A stretch of 14,842 nt of DNA, taken from Bacteroidales bacterium (lineage in GTDB: Bacteria; Bacteroidota; Bacteroidia; Bacteroidales; UBA3663). Shown piece by piece: positions 14,327 through 14,842 of the stretch; position 1 is the first letter of the stretch, and each line of letters starts with the position of its first letter. The notes below the pieces were generated by a model that made no database searches, was not told where the DNA came from, and was given only the letters and a program-made list of their open reading frames with translations. The stretch is taken from positions 1 to 14,842 of the forward strand of contig JAEDEY010000050.1 of assembly GCA_016293065.1 (NCBI GenBank). The letters are read 5' to 3'. The position numbers and the translations under genes are program-made.

Positions 14327-14842
14327 AGCAGATGGGACTCAGCGGCATCCTCAACATCGAGGATTTCGCAGCCTCAATCAAGGACACTCTCGATGGCAAC
14401 GAACTCAAGATGCCTCTGTCTGAGGCTCAGCAGGTTCTCAATGCGTTCTTCGGCGAACTCGAAACGAAACAGCGTGCTGCTGCAGCTGAGGCCGGCAAGG
14501 CTGCCCGTGCCGAGGGCGAACAGTTCCTCGCCGACAATGCCAAGCGCGAAGGCATCACAGTGACTGCGACTGGTCTGCAGTACGAGATTCTGAACGAAGG
14601 CTCTGGCAAGCAGCCAAAGGCTTCAGATACAGTGAGGTGCCACTATGAGGGTCGTCTGATCAACGGCAACGTTTTCGACAGCTCATACCGCCGTGGCGAA
14701 CCAGCCGACTTCGGACTGATGCAGGTCATCAAGGGTTGGACCGAAGGTGTGCAGCTCATGAAAGAGGGCTCAAAGTTCCGCTTCTACATCCCTTACAACC
14801 TCGCTTATGGCGAACATGGCGCAGGCTCCGACATCCCTCCTT
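14278..14842 (+). CDS. FKBP-type peptidyl-prolyl cis-trans isomerase (3' partial)
   Basis: FklB/Mip-like prolyl isomerase that speeds proline cis-trans steps in folding; it runs off the window end after 188 codons. The start MDKASYALGLNIGQQLK is the typical N-terminal dimerisation domain of this family (about 1-100, with Ala/Glu-rich helices), and has no signal peptide, so a cytoplasmic location is likely. The FKBP domain begins near TGLQYEIL (about 98-106) with VRCHYEGRLINGNVFDSS, VIKGWTEGVQLMKEGSKFRF (cited in part) and IPYNLAYGEHGAG, giving the conserved YxG, FDSS, GW and AYG positions of the active site. The ATG at 14278 follows an AT-rich leader and overlaps the putative lipoprotein frame by 49 bases. 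The end of the FKBP domain lies beyond the window. Confidence 0.93.
   Translation, partial: MDKASYALGLNIGQQLKQMGLSGILNIEDFAASIKDTLDGNELKMPLSEAQQVLNAFFGELETKQRAAAAEAGKAARAEGEQFLADNAKREGITVTATGLQYEILNEGSGKQPKASDTVRCHYEGRLINGNVFDSSYRRGEPADFGLMQVIKGWTEGVQLMKEGSKFRFYIPYNLAYGEHGAGSDIPP

Noticed and set aside
1..14842. Mobile elements, CRISPR arrays, tRNA or rRNA genes, defence systems
   Set aside because: No transposase, integrase, repeated spacer pattern, tRNA cloverleaf or rRNA-like stretch was seen; composition and codon use look uniform.

Overview
The window looks like chromosomal DNA from a Bacteroidales bacterium, most likely Prevotella or a close relative. Three things point there: Bacteroidetes-restricted families (DUF5606, DUF5683, DUF4924 by recall), promoters of the Bacteroidetes type (TTTG, about 20 bases, then TAnnTTTG) instead of -35/-10 boxes, and the almost complete lack of Shine-Dalgarno sequences. 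The content is conserved housekeeping genes with almost no spare DNA. I see no transposon, phage, CRISPR array, tRNA or rRNA gene.

Layout. (1) 1-2211, plus strand: a UvrD/PcrA-type DNA helicase cut off at its 5' end; it meets the next operon tail to tail at a shared hairpin terminator (2238-2268). (2) 4731-2302, minus strand: surE, lpxB and a DUF5606 gene form a tight operon read from a promoter just upstream of surE. (3) 4732-4957: a divergent intergenic region holding the surE promoter, two direct DnaA-box-like 9-mers, and a parA promoter whose -7 element lies in a perfect 16-bp palindrome. (4) 4958-5755: parA, followed by a hairpin terminator that overlaps the parB promoter. (5) 5917 to the window end, plus strand: parB, a DUF5683 membrane protein, a MltD-like lytic transglycosylase with LysM, a long RelA/SpoT protein, a DUF4924 gene, prfC (RF3), an MTA/SAH nucleosidase, a small putative lipoprotein and a 3'-truncated FKBP prolyl isomerase. 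Gaps in this run are 43 bases or less, some genes overlap, and I find no further promoter or terminator, so it may be one long transcription unit.

How the genes fit together. parA/parB act in chromosome segregation, the DUF5683 protein and transglycosylase in the cell envelope, Rel in (p)ppGpp signalling, RF3 in translation termination, the nucleosidase in methyl-cycle salvage, and FKBP in folding. SurE and LpxB on the other strand act in nucleotide turnover and lipid A synthesis.

I do not see a clearly new biological system. The points most worth checking are the altered hydrolase motif and missing zinc-finger region in the RelA/SpoT protein, the terminator-promoter overlap between parA and parB, and the palindromes and DnaA-box-like repeats around the two par promoters.
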